DNA of 64,000 nucleotides, taken from contig OY856188.1 of assembly GCA_963693315.1 (NCBI GenBank), forward strand, positions 94,855,745 to 94,919,744, read 5' to 3'. A program made the position numbers and the translations under genes. Source of the DNA: Diogma glabrata. Lineage: Eukaryota; Arthropoda; Insecta; Diptera; Cylindrotomidae. Shown here piece by piece: positions 14,281 through 26,754 of this stretch (position 1 is its first letter; each line of letters starts with the position of its first letter). The notes below the pieces were generated by a model, which made no database searches, was not told the DNA's origin, and saw nothing but the letters and a program-made list of their open reading frames with translations.

Positions 14281-14388
14281 AATACATTGACTTTTTATTT
14301 ATAGTTCAGGTTAATCACTTACGTTATAAGCCTTTTAATGCTTGACGCACGTGTTAACGTTAGGAAAGCAAAGTTAAAAGGTTAGTAT

Positions 14389-15953
14389 TTAAGGACTTGG
14401 GATAGGAATGGAGCGATCGTGATGATGTATTGCGAATTTAAAAGCTTGGGGATTGTATGAAGCAGTGAAAACATTTTTTGGTAACCGATTCCACCAGTAT
14501 ACGGAACGTGACAGGAAGAAGTTATTATAGCTAGATGTTCTCACACACGAGTGACGAGACCTCTAAGATATGCTTATGGGAATGCGAAGATTGTCTTGTG
14601 GCTCGTAAAGATCTTCGTAATGTAGGTATTAGGTTATTAATTTTCTTAGAGCATTTACCGTAGTAGTATCTATAAAACAGTGTAAGAGCTCCAACCACTC
14701 TTCTATGATGCAGCGAATCCATATCCGATGTTAACATTGGATCATCAATGAATTTCAAAGCACGCCCATGAACTCTGTCGAAAAAATCCAAAGAGGTTTC
14801 TGGTGCTGCAGCCCATAAATGGGAGTCGAACTCGAGGATCGGTCGTATATATGCTTTATAGATCGTAGTAATTTCCGATGGATGGAGAGAAAAAGCTTTT
14901 ACAGTGACGTAGGAAGCCAAGTCATTGGGATCCCAATTTTGCCACAGAAAAAATATGATTACGCTATTTCAGTTTGTGATTGATATTAGTACCCAATAGT
15001 TTAAGTGTAGGTGAGTTTAATAAAGGTTGACTGGAAAACGTTACATTGCCGTTATATGGTGAGGTTTTATGGGATAAAACGCACGACTTCGTCTTCATAG
15101 AATTGAATATCACAAGATTCCGTTTACCCTAGTCCAGCATTAATTCAAAATCTAAATCCAAGGATTCGACCATTTTTCTACGTTGACAATTAGAAGATAA
15201 ACTAGACGGCTGTTTTTTAAACGAATATAGGAGTGGAAGATAGTACTGTCGTCGGCAAAGCTAAATATTGGGTTTTTGGTGATAGATTACAGATCGTTGA
15301 TAAAGATCAGAAAAAGGGGTGGTGATAGGACCGAACCCTGAACACCGGCTTGAATTTGAAATTTAGACGAAAAAGCACAATCTAGCACTACTCTGATAGA
15401 TTTCTGGGATAAAAAATCTTCTAACCAACATATCAAGGTCTTACAGACTCCAAATGAAATTAATTTGTTGTTGAGGCCCGATGCCAAACTCTGTCAGACG
15501 CTTTGGATATGCCCAGAGAAATAATATGAGACTCCCCAAAGTCATGAATTGCTTTACCCCATTTCTCCGTGAGGACTGACATGATGTTACCAGTAGACCG
15601 TGTTTTACCAAAGCCATATGGAGACCGCCATATGGCGGTCATGGAGAAGATTGTTGTTTTCAAGGTATGCCATTAGTTTGAAATTGATAATTTTTTTCCA
15701 TGACTTTAGCAAGTATCGAGGTTATTGCAAATGGACGATAGTTTGATGGGTCAGACTTGTTGCCCTTTTTCGGGACTGGTTTAACATTGGTTAGTTTCCA
15801 CATTGATGGATAAAAACCAGAGCTTAGGGATAAATGAAAGAGGCTCATTAGTGGATACACCAGGATATCAGCACAACGTTTTAGTACAATAGGTGGTATA
15901 CCGTCCGGACCAGCAGATTTTCTAAGATCTAGATTAAACAGTGTTGACCGCAC
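14389..15953 (-). pseudogene. CR1/L2-like non-LTR reverse transcriptase, broken
   Basis: Reading leftwards, successive frames give the RT core in order: SAGPDGIPP and SNYRP (15660-15953), RSTG with a degenerate DISKAFDRVWH-like motif A (15460-15663), a GSVLSP-LFLIFINDL block (15287-15487), a FADD catalytic motif (about 15250-15262), and a C-terminal thumb region (14531-14920) continuing in another frame to a typical WNRLP ending and stop at 14389-14391. Frames change several times and stops interrupt, and the endonuclease half is missing. The FADD box and WN-x-LP ending suit the CR1/L2/Rex group; an exact clade needs a tree. It is a dead, 5'-truncated copy. Confidence 0.75.
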
Positions 15954-15974
15954 AATTCTTGGACGAAAGCAATT

Positions 15975-16125
15975 GATGTTTTCTGAATTGGAATTGACTA
16001 ATCTGAATTACAAATTACAATTTATACTTTCTGAATTACAACTGATGCTTTCTGACATGCACTTTATACTCTCTGAATTACAATTGACTAATCTGAATTA
16101 CTAATGCTCTTTCTGAATTACAATT
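15975..16125. repeat. Minisatellite of TTTCTGAATTACAATTGA-like units
   Basis: About eight irregular units of 17-24 bp share CTGAATTACAA and either ACTAAT or TATACTT. The block lies directly upstream (5' side) of the truncated RT pseudogene. A separate AGAAAGTTAGAAAG run follows near 16160-16205. Confidence 0.6.
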
Positions 16126-16799
16126 GGAAAAGGTGTAGTTTCTTGCAAAAAAGTTAAAAACTAGTTAGAAAGTTCGAAAGCTAGAAAGCTAGAAAGTTAG
16201 AAAAAAGGATTGTTATATAATCTGAAAGGTGAAATATATCTGAACTTTTGCAATATACATACGTTTATATATTTCCAAATTTTATACTTCGTAGAAAAAA
16301 TTTGCTAAAAGAAATGGAAATCACTGAGGATTCTGCTCACAAAAGCAATGAACTAGTTAACTTAAGGAAGCTCTATATAAACAATAATTTTTAAAATGAG
16401 CAATAATAAATTTATTTGACTAGTTTAGTTTAAATGATTGCAATATTATTTGGTCGATACGACATGGCTTCATTAAAAGGAAGGATATGGCCATTAAATT
16501 TGGTAAAAACTAAAACAATATTATTCCTGCGTGAATATTCATTGGTTTGACTATGTAAAGCTTTTTAGTCAAAAGTTATGATATCAAAAAATATTTTGTT
16601 AAGGTTTGAAGATATTTTTTTCCAGATTTTAACAATTAACAAGATTTCAATAATTCGAAATCATTTTTTGGAAAATTTCAAAAGCAATTGGATTGGCAGG
16701 AGTCTAAGATCGCAGGGCAAGGGATGTTATAAATGCCACTTGCTTAGGGCATTTTCATAAAAAAAATTCAGTATTCATTAATTACGAGGAAAAATTCGT
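16126..16799. other. AT-rich DNA, nothing recognised
   Basis: A 60-codon open frame at 16578-16760 has no recognisable motif. No other structure was seen. Confidence 0.5.
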
Positions 16800-17061
16800 T
16801 TAAAAAGTATTTTAAGTTAACCAAATAATTAAAAAAATTATCGTTTAACAAAAAATTTTAAGACATTTATTAATTCATAATTGTGTTAATTCTCAATTCT
16901 AAACAAAAAATAAAATATGTGTGATAATTGCCATGGGGAAATCATCAGTGTAATGGAAATGCCATTGGTCAAATTCAATTCTGTCCTAAAATTTTAGAGA
17001 ATTTAATTAAATTAAATTCAAATAAAATTAAAGGAAATTTTTAACATAATTATTTCTTACT
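16800..17061. repeat. Direct repeat A, copy 1 (262 bp)
   Basis: Runs from AAAAGTATTTTAAGTTAACC to TAACATAATTATTTCTTAC. The same sequence recurs in two pieces at 18770-18835 and 19984-20195. It does not begin TG or end CA, so an LTR is not indicated. Confidence 0.7.
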
Positions 17062-17065
17062 AGAA

Positions 17066-18590
17066 GGTATCCGCATGGCGATGCCCGTGCTTCCCAGATA
17101 AAGTAGTTGAAAACTGTTTTTTTTGGAGTAAATTCTCCTATAGTTTTTTTAATGTCATTTAATTTAACTTATTTTATTAGTAACTAGCAGGACCCGGCGT
17201 ACGTTGCTACGCCTATAAAAAAGTTTACGTGTGTACATTTTGTTGAATTAGTAAGAATAATTTCAAAGAGTCGTAATGAGAATAGAAGGAGTCTATTTTA
17301 ATTTTTCCATTTGGAAATATGAATAACAGAGATCATTAGCATTCTAGCTGATCAAACCAGATAGTTTGAAAATTTAACGGAAGGTCAATATTTGAAAGTG
17401 ATTGGTAAAGAGTTTTGGAGAGTTTAAATTGAACACTTGCAATTTTTCTCGATAATCGGCTTAATATGTGTCGCAAAAAAGTAGGTGAACGTCAAAACAT
17501 TCATTTATTGGGTGTTACAGTTGTCAATGACTTACTCTGGAATCATCATACTTGCGATACAAAATAGGCACACCGCACCAAAATTTACTGTTTTATCGTA
17601 CAATTTAATGTTGACTAATTTCATTTATCAATCTATCCAGATTATTTGCTGATCTTAAATAAAGTCAATTTGGATTTTCAAATATATTTTACCAATCATT
17701 TCCAATGCTCTACATGTGCTCTATGTGTTTTTATTAGTAATGGAGCATGTCACTGAAAGGAAACTTTGAAGAGCAGACTAAATATGCATAGCGCTGAAGT
17801 TTGATACTAATCGAAAAACCGGTCTAAGAATGACAGCATTTTTAGTGAAGGTTTTCGTTTTTTGGGTTTTATTGATTTATGGCCATCGTCTTATTTCGAC
17901 ATTTCTGCCAGAGTGTTAAAAAAAAATTTGGACAGACATAATAATAAGACTAATTTGTAGTATAATGTAAAAATAATAATAAGAATAATATCATTTATAA
18001 ATCCAGACTTATATACTAATCTAAAACCAGTCAAATTACTTCATTTGTGACATATTTGCATATATTTTACCGATTTCTTCAAATAACCAACATTGCTTAT
18101 TTGTTTTTGAAATTAATGGGGACGCATATGTTTCTTAATAAGTAAAACACTTTCAACCTGTACCTTTGATATTATTGCTCATAATTCTTTTCTTCAATAC
18201 AAAGGTTCCATTGCAAAAACTTGCTGCATCAATGTATGTATATAATAAATATATAAATGTATATAATTTTCATCTACATGAATTTGTTTGTCACATTATA
18301 CTTTAATTTTTCATTTGAATGGTAATTTGTTTTGCGAAAAAAAACGATTAAAGATAACTGAGTGACAGTTGAATAAAAAGCCAAGTATAAAATATAATAT
18401 ACATTTAGGCAAACCATTAGAAAATTAAAAAAAACTAAATTAAATTTTAAAATTCCGGCTCGAGGTGCATTAGTACCTGTTAATAGCCTTCTCCTGGCAA
18501 TATTTCAGACTCCTGTGTGCTACAGATTTTGCTGGAGAGCGCACGCAGACAGACAAACACTTTCTTTTATTATTATTGATAAATTTAATT
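17066..18590. repeat. Interspersed-repeat fragments
   Basis: Two GC-rich tags stand out. GTATCCGCATGGCGATGCCC (about 17067-17087) and GACCCGGCGTACGTTGCTAC (about 17192-17211) resemble head sequences of repeats found widely in arthropods. At 18535-18565 GAGCGCACGCAGACAGACAA followed by ACACTTTC resembles the usual far end of such repeats. The middle is AT-rich with no coding frame. The family cannot be named without a repeat library. Confidence 0.4.
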
Positions 18591-18769
18591 TAAAAAGTTC
18601 AACAAACGTTCAACAACAAACATGAAATGCATAGCATGTTTGATTGAAAAACTTTGGGTTTCTATTGATTAAAAATCTGTATCGAAATGAAAATCTGTAT
18701 CGAAATGGATATCATTATAAAACGGATTTTGGCCATATAAGTGTATTTTTATAGTACGGGTGTAGAAAA

Positions 18770-20195
18770 GTATTTTAAGTTAACCAAATAATTAAAAAAA
18801 ATATGAAATCTACCTAAAAAAAATTATCGTTGAACAATAGTATATTAAGAAACTAGTTTCATAATCAACGATTTTATCGCACGCAATCTGTTTAGAAAAC
18901 GACCCGCGCAGCGGGGAGTTTACTAAAGGATAAGTGCGATAAAACGTCTTATGAAACGAGTTTTTTATACTATTTTTTCTATTTTGCATTTTTTGTCTTG
19001 AAATTTTAAAAAATATTTTTTATGTTTTAATGTTTTAAAGAAAATTTCTAAAAATTTCAATTCAAAATAGTAAGCTCTGCGTTTCATCATATTTCTATAT
19101 ATTTTTTTGTTGCATAACTAGCTTTCATAAAATGTGTATTTTAGTAAAATATAGTCAATTTGATATTTTGTTATTATTACTAATTATTTTAATTAATTAA
19201 AATATTTAACACTAATTTAGATTATTTTTTAATAATAAGATTAATTAATAAGAATAATTTTATTTATATAATTATTCGTTTTAACTTTCACTGACGTTTG
19301 TATGACCAATGTGACCAACCTTGAAAAACAAAACTTTGCGTATCTTAATGAAGGCCATTTCGATACGCATTTGGGTATCGAAATGACTTTATTTTAGACG
19401 CAAAATAGAAAATAGTATATTAAGAAACTAGTTTCATAATCGACGATTTTATCGCACGCAATCTGTTTAGAAAACGACCCGCGCAGCGGGGAGTTTTCTA
19501 AAGGATAAGTGCGATAAAACGTCTTATGAAACGAGTTTTTTATACTATTTTTTCTATTTTGCATTTTTTGTCTTGAAATTTTAAAAAAATTTTTATGTTT
19601 TAATGTTTTAAAGAAAATTTCTAAAAATTTCAATTCAAAATAGTAAGCTCTGCGTTTCATCATATTTCTATATATTTTTTGTTGCAAAACTAGCTTTCAT
19701 AAAATGTGTATCTTATAAAAATATAGTCAATTTGATATTTTGTTATTATTACTAATTATTTTAATTAATTAAAATATTTAACACTAATTTAGATTATTTT
19801 TTAATAATAAGATTAATTAATAAGAATAATTTTATTTATATAATTATTCGTTTTAACTTTCACTGACGTTTGTATGACCAATGTGACCAACCTTGAAAGA
19901 CAAAACTTTGCGTATCGTAATGAAAGCCATTTCGATACGCATTTGGGTATCGAAATGACTTTATTTTAGACGCAAAATAGAAAAAAAATTTTAAGACATT
20001 TACTAATTCATAATTGTGTTAATTCTCATTTCTAAACAAAAATAAAATATGTGTGATAATAGACCTGCGGAACTAATCAGTGTAATGGAAATTTCATAGG
20101 TCAAATTCAATTCTGTCCTAAAATTTTAGAGAATTTAATTGAATTAAATCCAAATAAAATTAAAGGAAAAATTTTTAACATAATTATTTCTTACA
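18770..20195. repeat. Direct repeat A, copy 2, interrupted by an insertion
   Basis: 18770-18835 matches 16800-16850 and 19984-20195 matches 16848-17061. Between them lies the 1.15-kb element at 18838-19983. The left piece also carries 15 extra bases, TATGAAATCTACCTA (18802-18816), identical to the last 15 bases of element E. Confidence 0.7.
18838..19983. mobile_element. Tandem pair of ~573-bp foldback elements
   Basis: Copy 1 (18838-19412) and copy 2 (19413-19983) are nearly identical, both starting TAGTATATTAAGAAACTAG. Each opens with a hairpin whose arms hold GTTTCATAATC..ATTTTATCGCAC against GTGCGATAAAAC..TTATGAAAC, with a GC-rich tip CCCGCGCAGCGGGG. Each unit then runs from TTCTATTTTGC to its inverse GCAAAATAGAA. 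There is no coding capacity. Comparison with repeat A copy 1 shows the pair was inserted into that sequence. Confidence 0.65.
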
Positions 20196-23189
20196 AATAT
20201 AAATAAATGCCTGACATCAAAATGAATTCCTTCAAAGACATCATGGTAGGTAGCCTAATAGAATTTTACACCTCAAAACAGACCTTAAAATTTCATTACA
20301 GGGCTTTCTGAAAATTTCAGACAAATCTGAGATGGTGTTACATTTCATTTTGAACTGGGTGATTTCGTATGGTTGCTAAACAGTGTTGGGATTTAAAACT
20401 GAGCAAAACAAATTTTACTTGCATGTTACGATTATTCTTAATTTCTAATGTCTCTGTTCTTGATTTTACTTTAGCTAAAAATGCAATAGAAAAAGACAAA
20501 GAATCTGAATTATAGAACTTCACCAAAATTAGAACAAATCAATTAATCCAGAAAAAAACTGATAAATTCTGTAACTGTGAAGTGTTCAAAAGTTTTTCAT
20601 TTCTTTTCATTAAAAGCTCTATCACTTCACTGCTTCACAATTACAGAATTTAGCTGCAGTAAAAGAATCTTATTTGGTTTAATAATTTTGATTATCTAAT
20701 CAGGAGAATTAACCCGGTTTGGATTGGTTAGTGCATTTGATGTTTATTTGTTGATTCTTTAATTTTGTACGACTTCATAATTATATGCGTGGACATTTTT
20801 CGAAAAAAATCTTTTTTTTTTCTACACTTTATTTTTACTTCATAATGTCTTATTGAGGTTTTACAGTGATATGAAACGATCTACTTGATAGTTACGATTG
20901 AAACTGCAGTTGCTTGTGTAGTTGCTGCTGAAAGATTTGTTGTTATTTTAACATTTCTCGACTTGTCTTTTGTCCATCTTTAAAAAACTATCATTAGAAC
21001 AATATCTAGCATGCTAATAATGCTTTTCGATCTTACTTAACTTTATTTACCTCAGATCTTTATAACAGTTGAGCTTTTCAATGATCTGAGAATTTTAATA
21101 TAATGTTAAAAGTTTGAGTTGCATTATGCGATAATCCTGGGACAGAAAACTCAAATCCTAAGCTGTTGTAAAAAGTCAAAAGTGGGTGGAAAAAAATCGT
21201 ATTGTTCGTAAAATTTTAATTTTCCTTTCCTTTTTCAATTTTGATTTTTGATTTTCCAAAGTGATACTAGATTAACTGGAACTCATGCATGGCAAATTTA
21301 TGGAATTATTAGTAGGACCGCCCTCTTTAATGGTTTAATTTGAGTTTTTTTAGCCTATACATGTTCTGTTTTTGTGTTGGTTTTAGATTCAGTTGCTGAG
21401 TTAATGGCAATGAAAGATTTATTATTGAAATGTTTACGTAAGCGTAGGTAAGATAAGAAACATGTTATTTCATTGCAAAGAAATAAATCGTTTTGTCTGG
21501 TTTTCATATCATGTTAATATAAAGAATTGTACTCAATTCTAATGATTTATGATGCTTGGTTTAATTTTTTAATTTTGATTTAAAATAACATTGAGTTCAA
21601 GAACAATGTAATTTAACTATTAAAAAAATGTTTCAACAAATGTTTAATTATTTATTTTAATACCGTTTTAGTCTCGTATCATTACTGTATACGGTAAGTT
21701 ATAAAACCTTCCATCAAACTAACAATCAATTACTCAATTATACTTCAAACAACATATTTTCGAAAAATGAAAATCTTGCTGTCTGTTTTTATCATTTCCA
21801 ATTTTCATTTTCCCTTAACAAATGAAAAACACATTAACAGTTAAATTGATTCGTCACATTAATAAAAATTGAGTTATTTATATTCATTTATTTGCTGTTT
21901 TTGTCATTTCAAAATACAAACCAATATGATTAATTCTCTTTTCTTCCATGTTTTTGGTCAATTTTTTTTCTATTCTTGGCTCTGTTAGAGGTTGATGGAT
22001 GGTTGAGATAGGAATTTTGTACAATCTTCATAAATTATAAAACGATGAAGAAATAAGAATGATAAATATATTGAATTGTAAAGAAAAATGTTTTTCTTTT
22101 ATTTTAAAAATTTTCCGCTTCTTTTTCTGTTGTTCGTTTTAGTAAAAATTTTGGAGAAAAACAAGTTATTATTGTTATTATTATTAATGCTTCAGTTAAA
22201 GATAAAACGCGTTTTTTTCGTTCGCGAAACTTAAAAAAAAAAAATATTAAAAATTTATTTGTTGTAGATATGGTGACATGATATGCCAATTTTATTGTTT
22301 GCAATAAATATTGATCAAACGATGTGCCGTTCTGCTTCTGGATGCTGAAATTTAATTGTTCAGATATTTCAGAAAAACGCATATATATTTCAAGCGTGTA
22401 CTTACTTTGTAAAATACAGTCAAAACAGAAAAATCAATATGAAAATATGTAGGCGTCACAAAAAACATAATTTTATTTTGAGTTATGATTGATATATGAT
22501 AGTTATATAGATAACGTATAATGCTTCCGGATAATATAAATCTTTATGGTATCCTATTTCATCCGTTCAACGTTGTACATTATAAGTTATTTCTGACCTA
22601 TTGACTTATCATATTATAATATCAGTAAGGCGTAATGATAAGGGAGAATGATTATTTTCCTATTAAATTTTTATATCAAGTAACGTTTTTGTTATGATTA
22701 AAATGGATATACATGAGTTTGTTCCTACATATGTTTTGTTGCAGAAAAAATTGGGTAGATGTATATTTTTTTCGACCAGTTTCGATTTACATTATTGGCG
22801 CTCATTTTCACGTTACTTTGAACTTTAATGGGAATAATTAGTTTATTACTGAAGTTTTGCTGAAAAGTACAATTGTACAGCGTTGATATGCGACTGGAAT
22901 TGCGGCTGTTAATGTATGAAATAATAAAACCAACTTCGTTACAGAGAAGTGCGTAACTGAATGAGGACATAAGAAATAAGAATATAAAAAGGATCAAAAC
23001 ATTAAAAAAGAAAGCAAAAATGAAATAAATTAAATAATCTAAATTAGTTAAATAAACTAGCTATATTAAATAAGTTTAATAAAATAAAATTGGACAGAAG
23101 TAATTAAAAAAGTTAAGTAAATTAAATTAATTAAATAAAAATTAAGTCAATTATTATCTAATTCTATTATCTAATCTAATAAAATAACT
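20196..23189. other. AT-rich DNA without a recognisable gene
   Basis: About 3 kb with no supported exon, RNA gene or transposon end. Open frames at 20338, 22104 and 22725 (minus) are low in information and show no domain. The composition looks like unique intergenic or intronic DNA. Confidence 0.5.
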
Positions 23190-23357
23190 TAAATCCATTA
23201 AATAAAAAAACATGTTCAGAAGAATTGAATAAATTATTTACATTAAACAAATTAAATAAATTAAATAGATTAAATAAATTAAAAAATTTAAAGAAATTAA
23301 ATAAATTAAATCAATTAAATAAATTAAATAAATTGAATAATTTAAATGAATTAAATA
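23190..23357. repeat. 9-bp minisatellite, diverged left part
   Basis: Degenerate copies of TAAATTAAA run up to a foldback element. The pure core of the same repeat is to its right. Confidence 0.75.
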
Positions 23358-23772
23358 CTGTAATAAACTTCGTCCAGAATGGGTTAATTTAATCATAAAC
23401 AACCAATACATTCTGCATAATGTTTTCCACATTCATGAATTAAAAAATGGAGTTACCTAATACATTTTGCATAAATTAAATTTGAGTTCGCTAATACAAA
23501 TGTTTACATTTATGCAAGTATGAATGGAAATAGGTGTGGCCTATTCAAGATGTACGGACTACGTAATATTGATTTCTAGTGGATTATAGAAGTTTCGATT
23601 TATTTATTTTTTAAATATAAATAAGCGAACAAAATATCAGATAGTCAGTTTTAATTTTGTAATATGTATTAGGTAACTCCTTTTTTTAATTCATGAATGT
23701 GGAAAACATTATGCAGAATGTATTGGTTGTTTATGATTAAATTAACCCATTCTGGACGAAGTTTATTACATT
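23358..23772. mobile_element. Foldback/MITE embedded in the 9-bp minisatellite
   Basis: The left arm (about 23358-23475) and right arm (about 23660-23772) are almost perfect reverse complements over about 110 bp. Both contain TAAACTTCGTCCAGAATGGG, CAACCAATACATTCTGCATA and GGAGTTACCTAATACAT or their complements. A ~185-bp loop separates them. Both sides continue directly into the TAAATTAAA repeat. No transposase frame is present. Confidence 0.75.
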
Positions 23773-23805
23773 TACCAAAATAAACAAATTAATCAAATAA
23801 AATAA

Positions 23806-24800
23806 GTTGGATAAATTAAATAAATTAAATAAATTAAATAAATTAAATAAATTAAATAAATTAAATAAATTAAATAAATTAAATAAATTAAATAAATTAA
23901 ATAAATTAAATAAATTAAATAAATTAAATAAATTAAATAAATTAAATAAATTAAATAAATTAAATAAATTAAATAAATTAAATAAATTAAATAAATTAAA
24001 TAAATTAAATAAATTAAATAAATTAGATAAATTAAAAAAATGAAATAAACTAAACAAATTCAATAAATTAGATAAATTAAAAAAATTAAATAAATTAAAT
24101 ATATTAAATAAATTAAATAAATTAAATAAATTAAATATATTAAATAAATTAAATAAATTAAATAAATTAAATAAATTAAATAAATTAAATAAATAAAAAA
24201 AAATCAAATAAAGGTTTAAATAAATATATTAAATGAATTAAATAAATAATTAAATAAATTAAACAAATTAAGCAAATTAAATAAATTAAATAATGGTTAA
24301 AATGAATTAAATTAAAAAAATCAAATGAAGTAAATAAATTAAATAAATTAAATAAATAAATTAAATAGACCAAATAAATAAAACAAATTAAATTAATTAA
24401 ATAAATTCAATAGATTAAATAAATCAAATAAATTTAAAAAATTAAATAAATTAAGTAAATTAAATAAATAAAATAAATTAAATAAACTAAATAAATTAAA
24501 TAAATTAAATATATTAAATAAATTAAAAAAATAATAAAATTAAATAAATTAAATAAATTATAAATTAAACAAATTAAATATACTAAATAAATTAAATTAT
24601 TTAAGTAAATTAAATTAAATAAATTAAATAAATTAAATTAAGTAAATCAATTAAATTAAGTGATTTAACTATCTTAATTTAATAAATTAAATAAATTCAA
24701 TAAATTAAATAAATTAAATAAATTAAATAAATTAAATTAATGAAATAAATTAAATGAATTAAACAAATTAAATAAATTAAATAAATTAAATAATTAGATA
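23806..24800. repeat. 9-bp minisatellite (TAAATTAAA)n
   Basis: A core of about 23 perfect 9-bp units lies at 23811-24022, with increasingly degenerate copies out to about 24800. Because 9 is a multiple of 3, the array opens false frames of Asn-Leu-Phe (minus) and Asn-Lys-Leu (plus) repeats. Confidence 0.9.
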
Positions 24801-26754
24801 GGCAAAATATGGCAAAATTATACATTTCAAAATATTGTTAATAATTAAGTTTGATTAGTTTTGGTTATGGCACCAATTTTATAGCAATTTTATAATATTA
24901 CTTTCATTTATATGCAAATTGAATTCAATTAAAAAATGATACTATAAATAAAATTCACTTTTACACTGCCTTTAGCCGTGAAAACGTGGCTACTATATTC
25001 AGGATGCGATGTGCCACATAAGTCAGGATAGATCATGTGAATGTACTACACAGTGCTTCAGTACACCGTGTCTAAAATTTTGATACATCGATTAAGTTTA
25101 ATATAGGTATGAATGCACTTGGTGCGAAGTACCAAATCCAGCTGAAATAAAAACAAAAGCACCATTTACCCAACCCCATATTTTATCTACAACCCAAGAT
25201 AAAGAGACAAACAGAAATCAAATACCCTACGCTATGTTCATTTTTCAACTAATTGTTAACTAATGTTAGTCGCGTTAGATTAAAAAGTCAACAAGTTATT
25301 TATAAAACATATCACAGTAGGAGCTTCAGTTCAATCCAAAAAATTTTTTTTTAATAAAGATAGGCTTTTGATTACCCTTTTTACGACAAAAAACTAAATA
25401 AAACCCTTCCGTCTCATCCCTTTCTGAATCATTAAACAAAACCACAAACAAAACTGAAGCAAAAAAAATTGTTAAAGAAATAATGTTGACCTCGTTATTG
25501 ACGCCATCAACGTGATGTTAAGCAATGATAAAGTTTATTTCTAATTTTTTTTTGTTTTTTTATAATGTGATATACAATGAATAAATATATCTATATTTTT
25601 TCAACCCATATAACCATGAAATTGTGGGTGGTTTTGAACAGTTTTCTTATATAATTTGTATACTTCAGCAGTTTCTCTTATCGGTTTCGCGTTTATACAT
25701 CTATCTTAAACTAGTTAAGAAAATAGTTAATTTTTTTAACTCTCTATTTATGTTTTTTATTATTGAAGTAGGGTGCAGATGAAACAATTAAACAAAAAGA
25801 AAACAAAAAAACATAATTTTTTTAAGAGGAAAAAAACAATTTCGTGCTTTCCGTTTTAAGTTTTTAAGTTTCAAGAAGATATGCAAAGTCACGATTTGTG
25901 TTTTTTTTATTGAAAATTTAAAATAGAAAAAAAAATGTTTGTTGGAAAATTGTATGCAAAATAGTGGAATAAAATAACAAACAAACAAACTGAATAACTC
26001 TGGTATCATATTTTCTTCATAAGCTTTTGTATTGTATAGCTTTTTATGGCCGTCGTTGTTTCTGATATAAAAAAAAAATTAATACAAAAATCTTTTTATT
26101 TTTTATTCTGTTAGTTGGTTAGAAAAAATTGAATTTTTGATGGATTTAATATTATTAAAGGATTAATATTTGAGCATATATGTTTTATAAGTTATTAAAT
26201 TGCGGATAATATTTTTAGAGTAGAATATTTATTCCTATACGCTTAAAAATGTTTGAATAAATTGTTGATTGAACAATTACTTGATGTTTCGCCAAATGCC
26301 TGCGGGCGGCTTTATATGATTAAGTAACAAAAGCATACAAAAAAAACAGAAATTAATACTTTGTTTGGTCTATCTTACTTATTAAACGAGCAATAATTGT
26401 ATATTTGTAAATTTTTTCTCGAAAACGGCACTATAATTTTTTTATGAAAATTGACGTACTGCCATTTTCCGTTATGAGAAAATGATCTAGCCTATCTAGA
26501 ATGTGGGATAGGTCGTTTAGGGACTTAATTTTAGAAACACGTTTTTCATATGAATGACGTCACAAATGCTTGGAATAGTTATAATAAATTTTAATGAAGA
26601 TGAGTATCTGTGCTAAATATTTTAAAAAGAACATTACAATTTAATTTGATTGTCGATAGTATAGAATAATTTGTCGGTATAAACATGCAATCAATGCATT
26701 ATAAGTTTGTCAAAAAAATGATTTTTCTTTTTTTTTGGATAAAAATAAAATTAA
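24801..26754. other. AT-rich DNA, nothing firm
   Basis: No gene was recognised. A TATAAAA box near 25302 followed 27 bp later by TTCAGTT resembles an arthropod TATA/initiator pair, but no coding frame follows on the plus strand. Confidence 0.45.

Noticed and set aside
16800..20195. Repeat A copies as the two LTRs of a retroelement
   Set aside because: The copies do not begin TG or end CA, no primer-binding site follows the left copy, and the interior has no gag or pol trace.
23737..24207. 156-codon NLF-repeat protein and the NKL frame on the other strand
   Set aside because: Product of a 9-bp minisatellite whose period is a multiple of 3; there is no start context or splice signals.
25295..25335. 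TATAAAA plus TTCAGTT as a core promoter
   Set aside because: The spacing is short (27 bp), both motifs are frequent by chance in AT-rich DNA, and no coding exon follows on the plus strand.
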